A stretch of 49,964 bases of DNA from a bacterium (GTDB taxonomy: Bacteria; SZUA-79; Acidulodesulfobacterales; Acidulodesulfobacteraceae), in contig QIJE01000026.1 in assembly GCA_003232385.1 (NCBI GenBank), positions 1-49,964 on the forward strand, written 5' to 3'. How positions within the stretch are numbered: the stretch's first letter is position 1; each line of letters begins with the position of its first letter. Below the pieces are notes generated by a model. The model was not told where the DNA came from and did not search any database. It was given only the letters and a program-made list of their open reading frames with translations. This document shows, one piece after another, positions 33,706-42,577 of the stretch. The position numbers were made by a program, and so were the translations under genes.

Positions 33706-34395
33706 TCATTTTATGCCGGTTATCACAAAACCTACATGAAAAGGCAGGTTTTTAATCTTTAGATCTCTAAATCCCTTGCCCGCTAAAATATTCAGCATCT
33801 CGTTTCTATCAAAAGCCATTATGCTGTATGTCAACCAATTATATGCATTTTTATTTATAATCGAACCTAAAAATCTAATAATAAAAAAGTATATTTCGAA
33901 AAATATCTTAGAAATTTCATTCTGGGGCTTACCCATTTCCAACAATATAAATTTTCCGCCCTTCTTTAAAATCCTTTTTAACTCTTCGGCAAAAACTTCA
34001 GTATCATCGATATTCCTGAGCAAGAATCCCGCAGTCACGACATCGTAGCTGCAACAGGGCTCATCAAGTCTCATGGCATCTTCAATTTTAACGCATATAT
34101 TGGCTATTCTTTTTCTCTTTATCTTATTCCTGGCTATGTTAAGCATATCTTCGTTAAAATCTACGGCGACTATTTCAACCTGCTTTTTAACTCTCTTTGC
34201 CTTCTCGGCAATATCTATTGCGATAGAACCTGTTCCGGTAGCGACATCAAGTATTTTATAGTCGGTTTTTTCTACCATAGCCTCCCCCGCAACAATCTTT
34301 CGCCATATTCCGTCTATTCCTAAACTAAATAAATGCCCCATAAAATCATAAACATTAGCGATAGAAGAAAAAATACCATTGATATTTTCCGACAT
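33706..34395 (-). CDS. ubiE: UbiE/MenG-family quinone C-methyltransferase
   Basis: A SAM-dependent methyltransferase of 229 aa that acts late in menaquinone or ubiquinone synthesis. Signatures are FSSIANVYDFMGHLFSLGID followed by WRK, the SAM loop ILDVATGTGSIAIDIA (usual consensus DxAGGTGD; the last Gly-Asp is replaced here by Ser-Ile), VDFNEDMLNIAR, YDVVTAGFLLRNI and KGGKFILLEMGKP. It is transcribed away from the cytochrome c maturation genes, which also belong to respiration. Whether the quinone is mena- or ubiquinone cannot be told from this gene. Confidence 0.88.
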   Translation of the reverse strand: MSENINGIFSSIANVYDFMGHLFSLGIDGIWRKIVAGEAMVEKTDYKILDVATGTGSIAIDIAEKAKRVKKQVEIVAVDFNEDMLNIARNKIKRKRIANICVKIEDAMRLDEPCCSYDVVTAGFLLRNIDDTEVFAEELKRILKKGGKFILLEMGKPQNEISKIFFEIYFFIIRFLGSIINKNAYNWLTYSIMAFDRNEMLNILAGKGFRDLKIKNLPFHVGFVITGIK

Positions 34396-34599
34396 ATTAT
34401 TGTGTCCTCCCTATTTTCAACCTTTTTTTACATTATAGTAAATCTTAACGGATTTTTACAACAACGGAAGTTGAATTTCAAGGCTTTACTTCGATTTGCG
34501 GGCGTTGAAAATTTATAGGATTGACACCGCCGTTTATTCGTAGTAACATTGAGGGCAAGATGAAAAAAGTCTATACGGATAAGGAAGGGAGCGTTTAAC

Positions 34600-34995
34600 G
34601 TGTCTTTAAAGAGATATTTATATGTTGCATTTTTTGTTTTATCTTTCCTGAGTATAACTTATTTAATATGCGCAACCGACCTGAGTTATGCTTATCCGGC
34701 GTCTTCGGGTATAGGACTTTCTGCCGAAATATATCATTCGAAAAAACCGATAACTATTCAAAACAGATCGGCCTTGAAGAATTCCATATTTTACGCTTTA
34801 TTTAGTTCGAGCAGCGAACACTTGCAACAAATCCAATCAATATGCGGCATAGAATGCCAAAATATATTCACGAATATATTTGACTCTACCGGCAATTTCG
34901 GCGCAACTTTTATGCTTATCTTTTTACTGTATATTTTTCTTCAAAAACTCTTAATATTTCCCATAAATCATCCCCCTAAGTTCCTTTCTGTTTAA
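34600..34995 (+). CDS. Small membrane protein of unknown function upstream of the ccs genes
   Basis: I do not recognise it. The start is a GTG with GGAAGGGAG nine bases upstream. A signal or anchor segment covers about residues 8-26 (VAFFVLSFLSITYLIC), a second hydrophobic segment covers about 103-120 (FGATFMLIFLLYIFLQ), and between them lies an about 75-residue periplasmic loop with one CGIEC pair (residues near 84-88). The end is basic with Pro. It precedes tlpA by 122 bases on the same strand, so a redox or structural role in cytochrome c maturation is possible but only inferred from position and the cysteine pair. Confidence 0.6.
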   Translation: MSLKRYLYVAFFVLSFLSITYLICATDLSYAYPASSGIGLSAEIYHSKKPITIQNRSALKNSIFYALFSSSSEHLQQIQSICGIECQNIFTNIFDSTGNFGATFMLIFLLYIFLQKLLIFPINHPPKFLSV

Positions 34996-35117
34996 TCTAT
35001 GTAATCTAAGTGTAAGCTTTTAACTTGTTATCATAATGTTTATACCGTCTGCAATCTCATATGAGCTATAAACTTAGCCGTGCGGTTATGCGGCGGTAAA
35101 AAAAGAAGGAGGTTATA

Positions 35118-35678
35118 ATGAATAAAAATTCTAAACGGACGACCAAAATAATAATTTTTATAATTGCCGTTATTGCAGCATCCATTTTAGCGATTAAGTT
35201 TTCAGGCTTAATGAAAAACACTAAAATAACTAAATCGGGCAGGGAAACTCTTGCCCCTCAATTTTCCGTTAAAAGTATTAATTATCCGGGAATGATTCTG
35301 TCTTTAAAAAAATTCAGGGGTAAGATTATTCTCATCAATTTCTGGGCTACATGGTGTCCTCCGTGCAGGGATGAAATGCCGAGGCTTGAAAAATTTTATA
35401 AATCGCATAAAAAGGACGGCTTCGTAATCTTCGGTCTCTCTGTTAACAATAGTGGACCGGTAGCGGTGCTTAATTTCATAAAGACCTTTAAGGGGGGTAT
35501 AGTCACATATCCGATAGGAATGGCCACCCCCGGTATATCTAAGGCTTACGGCAATATTTACGAGATACCGCAGTCCTTTATAATAAATAGAAAAGGGATT
35601 GTTGTTACCCATTTTACGGGAGAACTGCCACCGGGTTTTCTGAGTTACGAGTTTAAAAAAATTAATAAAAAAATATAA
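35118..35678 (+). CDS. TlpA/ResA-like membrane-anchored thiol:disulfide oxidoreductase
   Basis: A periplasmic thioredoxin-like protein of 186 aa with an N-terminal anchor (IIIFIIAVIAASILAIKFSG). The active site is NFWATWCPPCRDEMPRLEKF, and IPQSFIINRKG provides the cis-proline. In System II cytochrome c biogenesis, such proteins reduce the CxxCH cysteines of apocytochrome c before heme attachment. An AGGAGG ribosome site precedes the ATG. ResB follows after 11 bases and CcsA after that, giving a compact resA-resB-ccsA order. No CcdA electron donor is visible in the window. Confidence 0.92.
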   Translation: MNKNSKRTTKIIIFIIAVIAASILAIKFSGLMKNTKITKSGRETLAPQFSVKSINYPGMILSLKKFRGKIILINFWATWCPPCRDEMPRLEKFYKSHKKDGFVIFGLSVNNSGPVAVLNFIKTFKGGIVTYPIGMATPGISKAYGNIYEIPQSFIINRKGIVVTHFTGELPPGFLSYEFKKINKKI

Positions 35679-35689
35679 CGAGGTAGCGT

Positions 35690-37105
35690 ATGAAGCTTAT
35701 AATCGTCATTTTATCAAAGTTGAAAAGGCTTTTTTCTTCCGTAAAATTGGCTATGGTTTTATTTATTTTAATTTCGGCAGTATCTATAATAGGTACTATT
35801 ATAGAACAGGGCGAACCTTTAGTGGTGTATAAAACGGCATACGGTCCGTTTTTCTTCAATATATTTTACGGACTCGGTTTTTTAAATGTTTACCGTTCAT
35901 GGTATTTCGTAGCTTTAGGCGGCTTATTTGCCGTCAATTTGATTGTATGCTCCATAGACAGGATACCTAATACCCTTAAAACCATCTTTAACCCCGACCC
36001 GTCCTTTTCGAATACCCCTTCAAACGACGCCAAGGAAGGGAAATCTAAAAAGACAAAATATTATAGTTTAGATTCTTCAAAAAGCCGAGAAGAGGTATTG
36101 TCTATATCGAAAAATATGTTTTCAAAGAAATTCGGCAAGCCCAAGGAAAAATATGACGGCAAACGATCTGAACTGTATTTTTCTAAAAACGGGATATTCC
36201 GTCTGTCTCCCTACGCGGTTCATTTAGCTATAATAATCATAATATTCGGAGTAATTTTAAATATTACTCACGGATTTAGGTCGTACGTGAATATCAATGA
36301 AGGGCTGTCAACCGGTTATTCGTATATGTTGAGCGATAAGAACAGAAACGGAAAACCCGTTAAATTGCCGTTTAAAATAAGGCTTGATAAATATACGACA
36401 AAGTATTACAAGGACGGAGTACCCGAGGCTTATATTAGTAAATTGAGTATAATCAAGAACCATAAGGTAGTCCTTACAAAATCAATACGGGTAAACCACC
36501 CCCTTACGTATGACGGACTCACTATATATCAGGTAAGCTACGGGCACTACTTGCCTTCGGCCGCCAGATTACTTTTAGTGAATATAGGGGGCACTCATTT
36601 CAAGAAGCGTACGGTCTTTGCCGAACCGGGAACATTATACGATACGGGTATAAAGGGATTGAAATTTAAATTTAGCCCCTTAAGAAACTCCGGTAAAAAT
36701 AAAATGCCGTTTTATATATCTTTATATAAAAACGAGAAGCACTTGAGAAATCTTAATTTTTTAGAACATCCGGGTATTGCGGGGGCACATAAGTTTCCTT
36801 TAATACTTGCGACGTATAAGAAAAAGCTTGCTTTCATATTCGCAGGGGTAAAAGTATATAATTACAGCGGTCTGGAGATAGCTAAAAACTCGTACACATG
36901 GATTATCTGGATAGGCTCTATTTTCATGATTATTTCATTATTCTTCTCTTTTTACTTTAATCATAAAACGATACGGATGAAAATTTATCCTTCGGAAAAC
37001 GGGGAAGGAAGTACGACGGAAATTTTAATGGGTTCCCATAAAAAATCAATCTCATATTACGATAAAATTGATAAAACAATAACCGAATTTAAAAATTATA
37101 TTTAA
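35690..37105 (+). CDS. resB: Cytochrome c biogenesis protein ResB/Ccs1
   Basis: A membrane subunit of the System II cytochrome c synthetase, 471 aa. Three N-terminal membrane segments (KLAMVLFILISAVSIIGTII, then the FYGLGFLNVYRSWYFVALGG region, and AVHLAIIIIIFGVILNI) are followed by a large periplasmic domain and a C-terminal membrane helix (YTWIIWIGSIFMIISLFFSF). The LxSxKLAxxLFxxI opening, GTIIEQGEP and VNHPLTYDGLTIYQVSYG are family signatures. It lies between tlpA and ccsA with gaps of 11 and 19 bases, so the three form an operon. Confidence 0.93.
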   Translation: MKLIIVILSKLKRLFSSVKLAMVLFILISAVSIIGTIIEQGEPLVVYKTAYGPFFFNIFYGLGFLNVYRSWYFVALGGLFAVNLIVCSIDRIPNTLKTIFNPDPSFSNTPSNDAKEGKSKKTKYYSLDSSKSREEVLSISKNMFSKKFGKPKEKYDGKRSELYFSKNGIFRLSPYAVHLAIIIIIFGVILNITHGFRSYVNINEGLSTGYSYMLSDKNRNGKPVKLPFKIRLDKYTTKYYKDGVPEAYISKLSIIKNHKVVLTKSIRVNHPLTYDGLTIYQVSYGHYLPSAARLLLVNIGGTHFKKRTVFAEPGTLYDTGIKGLKFKFSPLRNSGKNKMPFYISLYKNEKHLRNLNFLEHPGIAGAHKFPLILATYKKKLAFIFAGVKVYNYSGLEIAKNSYTWIIWIGSIFMIISLFFSFYFNHKTIRMKIYPSENGEGSTTEILMGSHKKSISYYDKIDKTITEFKNYI

Positions 37106-37124
37106 GCCTATAGGGAGATTAAAA

Positions 37125-38003
37125 ATGATTCACGCGAATATTGCAAGTTTAGACGGTTCTTTGTACTTTGCTATTTCATTGTTTTTAATAGCTTTATCTT
37201 TTGCGGGTTATTTAATCTACATATTAAGCAACGGCAAGAAAATATTTGCAAAGATATCTTTGGCTGTCTTAATACTGACTTTCGCCCTTCAAACTTTTGC
37301 CTTTACCGTAAGATGGCTGTACTCTTATAAAATAGGCATTGACATGCCGCCTTTGGTAGATCTTTATGATTCCTTGGTACTTTTCTCATACGTTATCATT
37401 CTGGGTTTTATTTTACTAAGGACTTTTTACGACTTTGACGCGTTAGGATTGATTATAACGTTTATTGCCGGAGCCGCTTTAACGTTTGCTACTTTTTCTC
37501 CGCTTTCATCCAGCATAATCGAACCGGGGCTTCCGGCTTTAAAGAGCTACTGGATACTCTATCATATATTAGCGCTTTTTCTGGCTTACGGTGCTTTTGC
37601 AACGTCTTGCGGGCTTGGCGTGCTTTTCCTGATAAAATTTAATAAAGAAAAGAATCCTCAAAAAAAGGAAAATCGCTTTTTAAGGCTTATTCCTTCAAGT
37701 AATATTTTAGATGAAGCTATTTATAAAACCATTATTTTCGGATTTCTTCTTGATACCATCGGAAACGTTATAGGTGCGGCTTGGGCAGACAATGCATGGG
37801 GAGGCTACTGGAGCTGGGACCCCAAGGAAACATGGGCGTTGGTAACATGGCTTATCTATGCACTTTTTTTACACGCAAAAATTACGAGGGGCTGGACGGA
37901 AAAAAGAATGGCATGGATAGCCGTTATAGGATTCTTTATCCTAATATTTGCTTATCTCGGGGTCGATATTCTTTTGCCGGGTCTTCACTCCTATGCATCA
38001 TAG
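37125..38003 (+). CDS. ccsA: Cytochrome c biogenesis protein CcsA/ResC
   Basis: The heme-handling membrane subunit of System II cytochrome c maturation, 292 aa with about eight membrane segments. The tryptophan-rich WWD-type motif is WGGYWSWDPKETWALVTWLI, and histidines that ligate heme are in LYHILALFLAYGA (near residue 146), in LFLHAKITRG and near the C-terminus (LLPGLHSYAS). It exports heme and joins it to apocytochrome together with ResB, encoded 19 bases upstream. It converges on a cytochrome c gene whose stop lies 7 bases from its own. Confidence 0.94.
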   Translation: MIHANIASLDGSLYFAISLFLIALSFAGYLIYILSNGKKIFAKISLAVLILTFALQTFAFTVRWLYSYKIGIDMPPLVDLYDSLVLFSYVIILGFILLRTFYDFDALGLIITFIAGAALTFATFSPLSSSIIEPGLPALKSYWILYHILALFLAYGAFATSCGLGVLFLIKFNKEKNPQKKENRFLRLIPSSNILDEAIYKTIIFGFLLDTIGNVIGAAWADNAWGGYWSWDPKETWALVTWLIYALFLHAKITRGWTEKRMAWIAVIGFFILIFAYLGVDILLPGLHSYAS

Positions 38004-38010
38004 ATAAATT

Positions 38011-38463
38011 TTATTTAAGCGATTCAAGATATTTTGAAATGGTTATAACCTGCGATTTAGGCATATGTTCATAATTAGGCATTATGACCGGATAAGTTTT
38101 GCCGTTAATCGTAACGATGGAGCCGCGTTTAAAATGTGCCGACGGATATGCTATCTGGGTAACAATCCATGGGAAACTTCTTTTTGAACCTATATGAGAG
38201 AGATCCGGCCCCATCGTTCCGCCGGAACCCTTAATCGCATGGCACCTGATGCATCCGTTGGCCCTAAATAATTTATACCCTTTCGGACCGGAACCGACAT
38301 ACGCGCTGCCGCTGAATCCGCCGCCCATCATGCCCATCATTCCACCGCCTATCATACTCGTAATGCCACCCGCCATTTGCGCCAATTTTCCGGATGAATA
38401 TAGATATGTTCCCAACCCGACCGTTAAAACGACAAGGGCAATCAGGACCAATATTTTTTTCAT
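38011..38463 (-). CDS. Membrane-anchored monoheme cytochrome c with Gly/Met-rich linker
   Basis: A 150-aa cytochrome c with an N-terminal membrane helix (residues about 4-22), a Gly/Met-rich linker (residues 30-62, with MMGMM repeats) and one heme site CIRCH (C71, C74, H75) in GCIRCHAIKGSGGTMGPDLS. YPVIMPNYEHMPKSQ probably supplies the methionine ligand. It is a paralogue of the cytochrome at 30532-30930, and differs mainly in the linker, which may give reach or bind metal. It lies convergent to ccsA, the maturation gene, but in its own transcription unit. Confidence 0.9.
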   Translation of the reverse strand: MKKILVLIALVVLTVGLGTYLYSSGKLAQMAGGITSMIGGGMMGMMGGGFSGSAYVGSGPKGYKLFRANGCIRCHAIKGSGGTMGPDLSHIGSKRSFPWIVTQIAYPSAHFKRGSIVTINGKTYPVIMPNYEHMPKSQVITISKYLESLK

Positions 38464-38539
38464 TTCATTTCCCCTTCAAATTCTAAATTTAAGTTTATAA
38501 AAAATTATAACATTTACCGATATGCATAGGGAAAGATTA

Positions 38540-38569
38540 TTGACTCGCGGGATATATTTATGCTAATAT
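38540..38569 (+). promoter_or_regulatory. Promoter of arsB, extended -10 type
   Basis: TTGACT (38540-38545) and TAATAT (38564-38569) are 18 bases apart; TG at 38561-38562 makes an extended -10 (TGCTAATAT). Confidence 0.6.
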
Positions 38570-38570
38570 A

Positions 38571-38594
38571 TTATATGAATATATATTCATATAA
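38571..38594 (+). promoter_or_regulatory. 24-bp perfect palindrome at arsB, ArsR/SmtB-type operator
   Basis: The half-site TTATATGAATAT is followed immediately by its exact complement. The core TGAA-N6-TTCA is the pattern expected for ArsR/SmtB-family operators. It begins one base after the proposed -10 and ends 20 bases before the start codon, an ideal position for a repressor. Confidence 0.7.
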
Positions 38595-38614
38595 TAATCA
38601 AATATGAGGGCACC

Positions 38615-39922
38615 ATGCATTTTCAAGGTTATTTAATCGTTTCTTCTATTACAATATTCTTATTTACCCTTTTCCTGATAGTTAAAAAACCTTATAACAT
38701 AGGAATAGGGTACAGTGCCGTCATAGGAGCGGTCTTAGCCTTCATTTTTAACGTAATAGCCGTTAAAGATATTATAAAGGTCTTTGACATAGTCTGGGAT
38801 GCTACGTTTACTTTTGTCGCTATTATTATAATTTCCATTATACTTGACGAAATCGGTTTTTTCGAATGGGCAGCCCTCCATATGGCAAGATTTGCCGGTG
38901 GTAGCGGAAAGAAAATGTTTGTTTACGTAATTATTCTCGGCGCTTTAGTTGCGGCATTTTTTGCCAATGACGGAGCGGCGCTTATAATAACGCCCATAGT
39001 TTATGAAAAAATGAAAGCCCTCAAGTTTAATAGAAAAAATATGCTTCCGTTCATCATGGCAGGCGGGTTCATCGCCGATGCCGCAAGCATTCCGTTTAAG
39101 ATTTCCAATCTGGTAAATATCGTTTCGGCAGACTACTTTAATATAGGTTTTTTCACTTATTTTATGGATATGTACTTGCCTGATTTATTTTCTATAGCTG
39201 CATCAATGCTCATTTTATACCTTTTTTTCAGAAAAGATATCCCCAAAAGTTACGACGTTAAATTATTGAAAAATCCTAAAGACGCAATTAAGGATATACG
39301 CCTCTTCAAACTCTCCTTTTTAATATTAGCGCTTCTTCTCGGAGGCTATTTTTTAAGTGAATTTTTACGTTTACCGGTTTCTATCTTTGCTGCTGCCTTT
39401 GCCGCAATATTCATCTTCCTATCGCTTAGAAGCCCTGCGGTCAACGTAAAAGCCGTTTTTAAGAATGCTCCATGGAATATCGTCGTGTTTTCCCTCGGTA
39501 TGTATCTCGTAGTTTTCGGATTAAAAAACGCGGGATTAACATATTTGCTCGGAAAATCCATCGCTTATTTTGCCGGCTTTGGGGGGCTCATTCTTACGAT
39601 TTACACGGGATATTTGGCGGCATTTATATCTTCAATTATGAATAATATGCCTACCGTTATGATAAACTCGCTCGCAATTCATTCGGCAGGCCTTAAACCG
39701 ACGATGTTCAAACCGGCGGTTTACGCCAATGTTATAGGGAGCGATTTGGGCCCTAAATTAACGCCGATAGGCTCCCTTGCGACACTTTTATGGCTCAACG
39801 TTCTTGAAAAAAAGGGAATAAAAATCAGCTGGGGATATTACATGAAAGTCGGATTTATTATAACTATACCCGTACTTTTTATCACCCTGCTCAGTCTATA
39901 CTTGAGACTATTTCTGTTTTAA
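38615..39922 (+). CDS. arsB: Arsenite efflux permease ArsB
   Basis: It expels arsenite (and antimonite) across the inner membrane, driven by the proton-motive force. The 435-aa protein has about 12 membrane segments and follows the enterobacterial ArsB pattern closely: FDIVWDATFTFVAIIIISII, LDEIGFFEWAALHMARF, AAFFANDGAALIITPIVYEK, FIADAASIPFKISNLVNIVS and FRKDIPKSYDVKLL. It stands alone: no arsA, arsC or arsR is adjacent. An ArsR-family gene lies 12 kb away with a matching operator. Confidence 0.95.
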   Translation: MHFQGYLIVSSITIFLFTLFLIVKKPYNIGIGYSAVIGAVLAFIFNVIAVKDIIKVFDIVWDATFTFVAIIIISIILDEIGFFEWAALHMARFAGGSGKKMFVYVIILGALVAAFFANDGAALIITPIVYEKMKALKFNRKNMLPFIMAGGFIADAASIPFKISNLVNIVSADYFNIGFFTYFMDMYLPDLFSIAASMLILYLFFRKDIPKSYDVKLLKNPKDAIKDIRLFKLSFLILALLLGGYFLSEFLRLPVSIFAAAFAAIFIFLSLRSPAVNVKAVFKNAPWNIVVFSLGMYLVVFGLKNAGLTYLLGKSIAYFAGFGGLILTIYTGYLAAFISSIMNNMPTVMINSLAIHSAGLKPTMFKPAVYANVIGSDLGPKLTPIGSLATLLWLNVLEKKGIKISWGYYMKVGFIITIPVLFITLLSLYLRLFLF

Positions 39923-40017
39923 AGCGTATTCCGCTTTCCTTATCGGCTTCGATTTAATCTTGTTTAGTGCTATAATACCGCAATGTATCCTATATATTAA
40001 TTGAATCAACAGGGATT

Positions 40018-42459
40018 ATGGACGATATTAAAAACGGGACGCCTAAAACGATTTCCGGGGTTATAAAAAGGGTTATATTCCAAAACGCCGAAAACGGATT
40101 TACTATTCTGAATATATTGTCAAACGGCAGATTTATAACCGCATCCGGCATTTTTTTCGAAAAACCCCTTTCCGATTCAAAAGTAAAACTGACGGGAGAA
40201 TTTATCCACCACAAAAAATACGGATATCAATTTAACTTCAACCGCTATGAAATATCGCTGTCAAATACCGAATCGGCAATAATAGATTATTTATCTTCTA
40301 ATATTTTTAAGGGAATCGGAAAGTTTACGGCAAAACAAATTTATGAAAAATTTAAAGAAAAAACGCTGGACATAATAGATAATGAACCCGAAAAACTCAA
40401 AGAGGTGAACGGGATAGGCTCGGTCAAACTTTCCACTATTCTCGACGGACTTAAGGAAAGCTACGGCCTAAGGAAGACTGTAATGTTTTTTAAGCCATAT
40501 CAGTTTAGTGACTATCAGATTAAAGCCGTTTATAATCAGTTTAAAGATAAGGCTGTTGCGATAGCCGAAGAAAATCCGTTTCTATTCACTGAAATCAAGG
40601 GTATAGGTTTTAAAAAAGCCGATATAATGGCTGAAAAACTTGGAATAAAAAAGAATGACCCCAATAGAATCAAAGAAGCCGTAAAGTATATCATCAATCA
40701 AATTTGCGAAAATTCCGGAAATTGCTATGTCTATTATAGGCATATTAAAGACGGGCTTAAGGAAGTAATAGAAGACGTAGATGTGAATGAATCCGAACTG
40801 AAGGGTTATTTAAACGATTTAATCATAGAAAAAAAGATATTAACCGATAATAAAGATATATCCGTATCCGCTGTTTCAAACGGTAATATTGAGAATGACG
40901 CCGTGTCTGATTTAAACGATGTTAAAAGCAATGCGATAAATCTTCTAAGGATATATCCTCCGATTTTTTATTACTCCGAGATAGGTATAGCAAAAGAGTT
41001 AAAGAGACTAACGGCTGAGGACAATTTTAATAAAATTCAGCCGGCTGAAGGACTCAAAAAGTTCATCGATTCGCAGGAAAATAAAATGTCTCTTACCGAA
41101 GAACAAAAAACTGCCGCATTGAATGCCTTAAGGCATAAGATATCCATAATATCTGGAGGCCCCGGAACCGGAAAATCTACGATAATAAAGACTATTACGG
41201 GTTTATTCGACGGAAAGAGAACGGCCTTGACTTCATTATCGGGGAAAGCGGCACAAAGGCTCTCGGATATTATAAACGCAAACAACAAAAATAAAAACAA
41301 ACCGTATAAAAATAATCTTGATATATCAACTATACACAGGCTTTTAAAAGCGCAATACGATAGGCAAACTAATGAATCTTTTTTTACTTATAACGAAAAC
41401 AACAGATTGCCGCACGATCTTATAGTGATAGACGAAATGAGCATGACAGACGTGATTATCTTTTATAAACTGTTAAAAGCCGTGAAAGACGGCGCTACTC
41501 TGGTTTTAGTGGGAGACGCCAACCAAATTCCGTCCGTCAGTCCCGGCAATGTTTTGAAAGATTTAATATATCCGGATGCATTTTTTCCGGTTACGTTTTT
41601 GACTAAAGTATTCAGGCAAAATGAGGGCGGCTTAATAAATTTAAATGCCCACAATCTGTTAAATAATAATAGGTTTATTACCGACAAAACGGGGAAAGGC
41701 AAGAAGGAATTCACTATTAAGTATAAGAAAGGTTACGACACGGCGGTAACCGGTAAAAGCGAGCTATTAAACGATTTCATCCTGTTCGTTAAAAAAGTAA
41801 GGGATAAAAGAACTAAAGGAACAAGTAAACAGAATGACGATGGTCCGGCTGAACCTAAAGTTTTTGATGATATCCAGGTTCTGACCCCCATGAGAAGGGG
41901 TGAACTTGGTTATAATAATTTAAACAATATATTGCAGGATATATTTAACCCGTCAGGTATGCCGGCTAACGATACCGCAGAACCCGGCGGAATTTTTATC
42001 TGCAACGGAACGCAATTTAGACTTCACGACAGAGTGATTCAGAGGAGAAATAATTACGACTTGGATGTATTTAACGGCGATGCGGGATACATTTGCAGTA
42101 TAGATCATACGGAAAAAACTTTATCGGTAGATTTTTCCGGAACATTCAACAAGATTGCGTCAAACGATACCAAAAAAATAATAAAATACGATTTTTTAGA
42201 TGTTTACGAAAATATAATGCTGTCATATGCCCTTTCAATTCATAAGGCTCAGGGTAGCGAGTTTGACAATGTAATAGTTTTATTTCATCAGGCGCATTAT
42301 TTGATGCTGAAGAAAAATTTATTATACACGGCTATTACCCGCGGTAAAAAAAATGTGGTTATTTTCGGAACATTCAAGGCTTTCGGTATTGCAATGAACT
42401 CAAAGGAAGAAAAGAGAAACACCGGATTAAGAGACAGAATACGAACTCTCTTTCTTTAA
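40018..42459 (+). CDS. recD2: RecD2-family ATP-dependent DNA helicase
   Basis: A RecBC-independent 5'-3' helicase of superfamily 1, 813 aa. The N-terminal part holds an OB-like domain (ISGVIKRVIFQNAENGFTIL) and helix-hairpin-helix repeats (FKGIGKFTAKQIYEKF, EVNGIGSVKLSTIL, EIKGIGFKKADIMAEKLG). The helicase core has Walker A GGPGTGKST at residues 380-388, Walker B LIVIDEMSM, GDANQIPSVSPGNVL, a late SYALSIHKAQGSEFDNVIVL and LLYTAITRGKKNVVI. The start codon is preceded by CAGGGATT, a weak ribosome site. It lies between arsB and the restriction-modification pair and acts in DNA repair or replication. Confidence 0.94.
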   Translation: MDDIKNGTPKTISGVIKRVIFQNAENGFTILNILSNGRFITASGIFFEKPLSDSKVKLTGEFIHHKKYGYQFNFNRYEISLSNTESAIIDYLSSNIFKGIGKFTAKQIYEKFKEKTLDIIDNEPEKLKEVNGIGSVKLSTILDGLKESYGLRKTVMFFKPYQFSDYQIKAVYNQFKDKAVAIAEENPFLFTEIKGIGFKKADIMAEKLGIKKNDPNRIKEAVKYIINQICENSGNCYVYYRHIKDGLKEVIEDVDVNESELKGYLNDLIIEKKILTDNKDISVSAVSNGNIENDAVSDLNDVKSNAINLLRIYPPIFYYSEIGIAKELKRLTAEDNFNKIQPAEGLKKFIDSQENKMSLTEEQKTAALNALRHKISIISGGPGTGKSTIIKTITGLFDGKRTALTSLSGKAAQRLSDIINANNKNKNKPYKNNLDISTIHRLLKAQYDRQTNESFFTYNENNRLPHDLIVIDEMSMTDVIIFYKLLKAVKDGATLVLVGDANQIPSVSPGNVLKDLIYPDAFFPVTFLTKVFRQNEGGLINLNAHNLLNNNRFITDKTGKGKKEFTIKYKKGYDTAVTGKSELLNDFILFVKKVRDKRTKGTSKQNDDGPAEPKVFDDIQVLTPMRRGELGYNNLNNILQDIFNPSGMPANDTAEPGGIFICNGTQFRLHDRVIQRRNNYDLDVFNGDAGYICSIDHTEKTLSVDFSGTFNKIASNDTKKIIKYDFLDVYENIMLSYALSIHKAQGSEFDNVIVLFHQAHYLMLKKNLLYTAITRGKKNVVIFGTFKAFGIAMNSKEEKRNTGLRDRIRTLFL

Positions 42460-42577
42460 CTATAGACGCCTGTTCGAAAAAATTAGAACAGATTTTGTCC
42501 AAAACCGATAAAACTCACAGAGCGGGCGGAAGGCGACCTTTTCGAAATTCATACAACAAAAATAATTTATAATCTTA

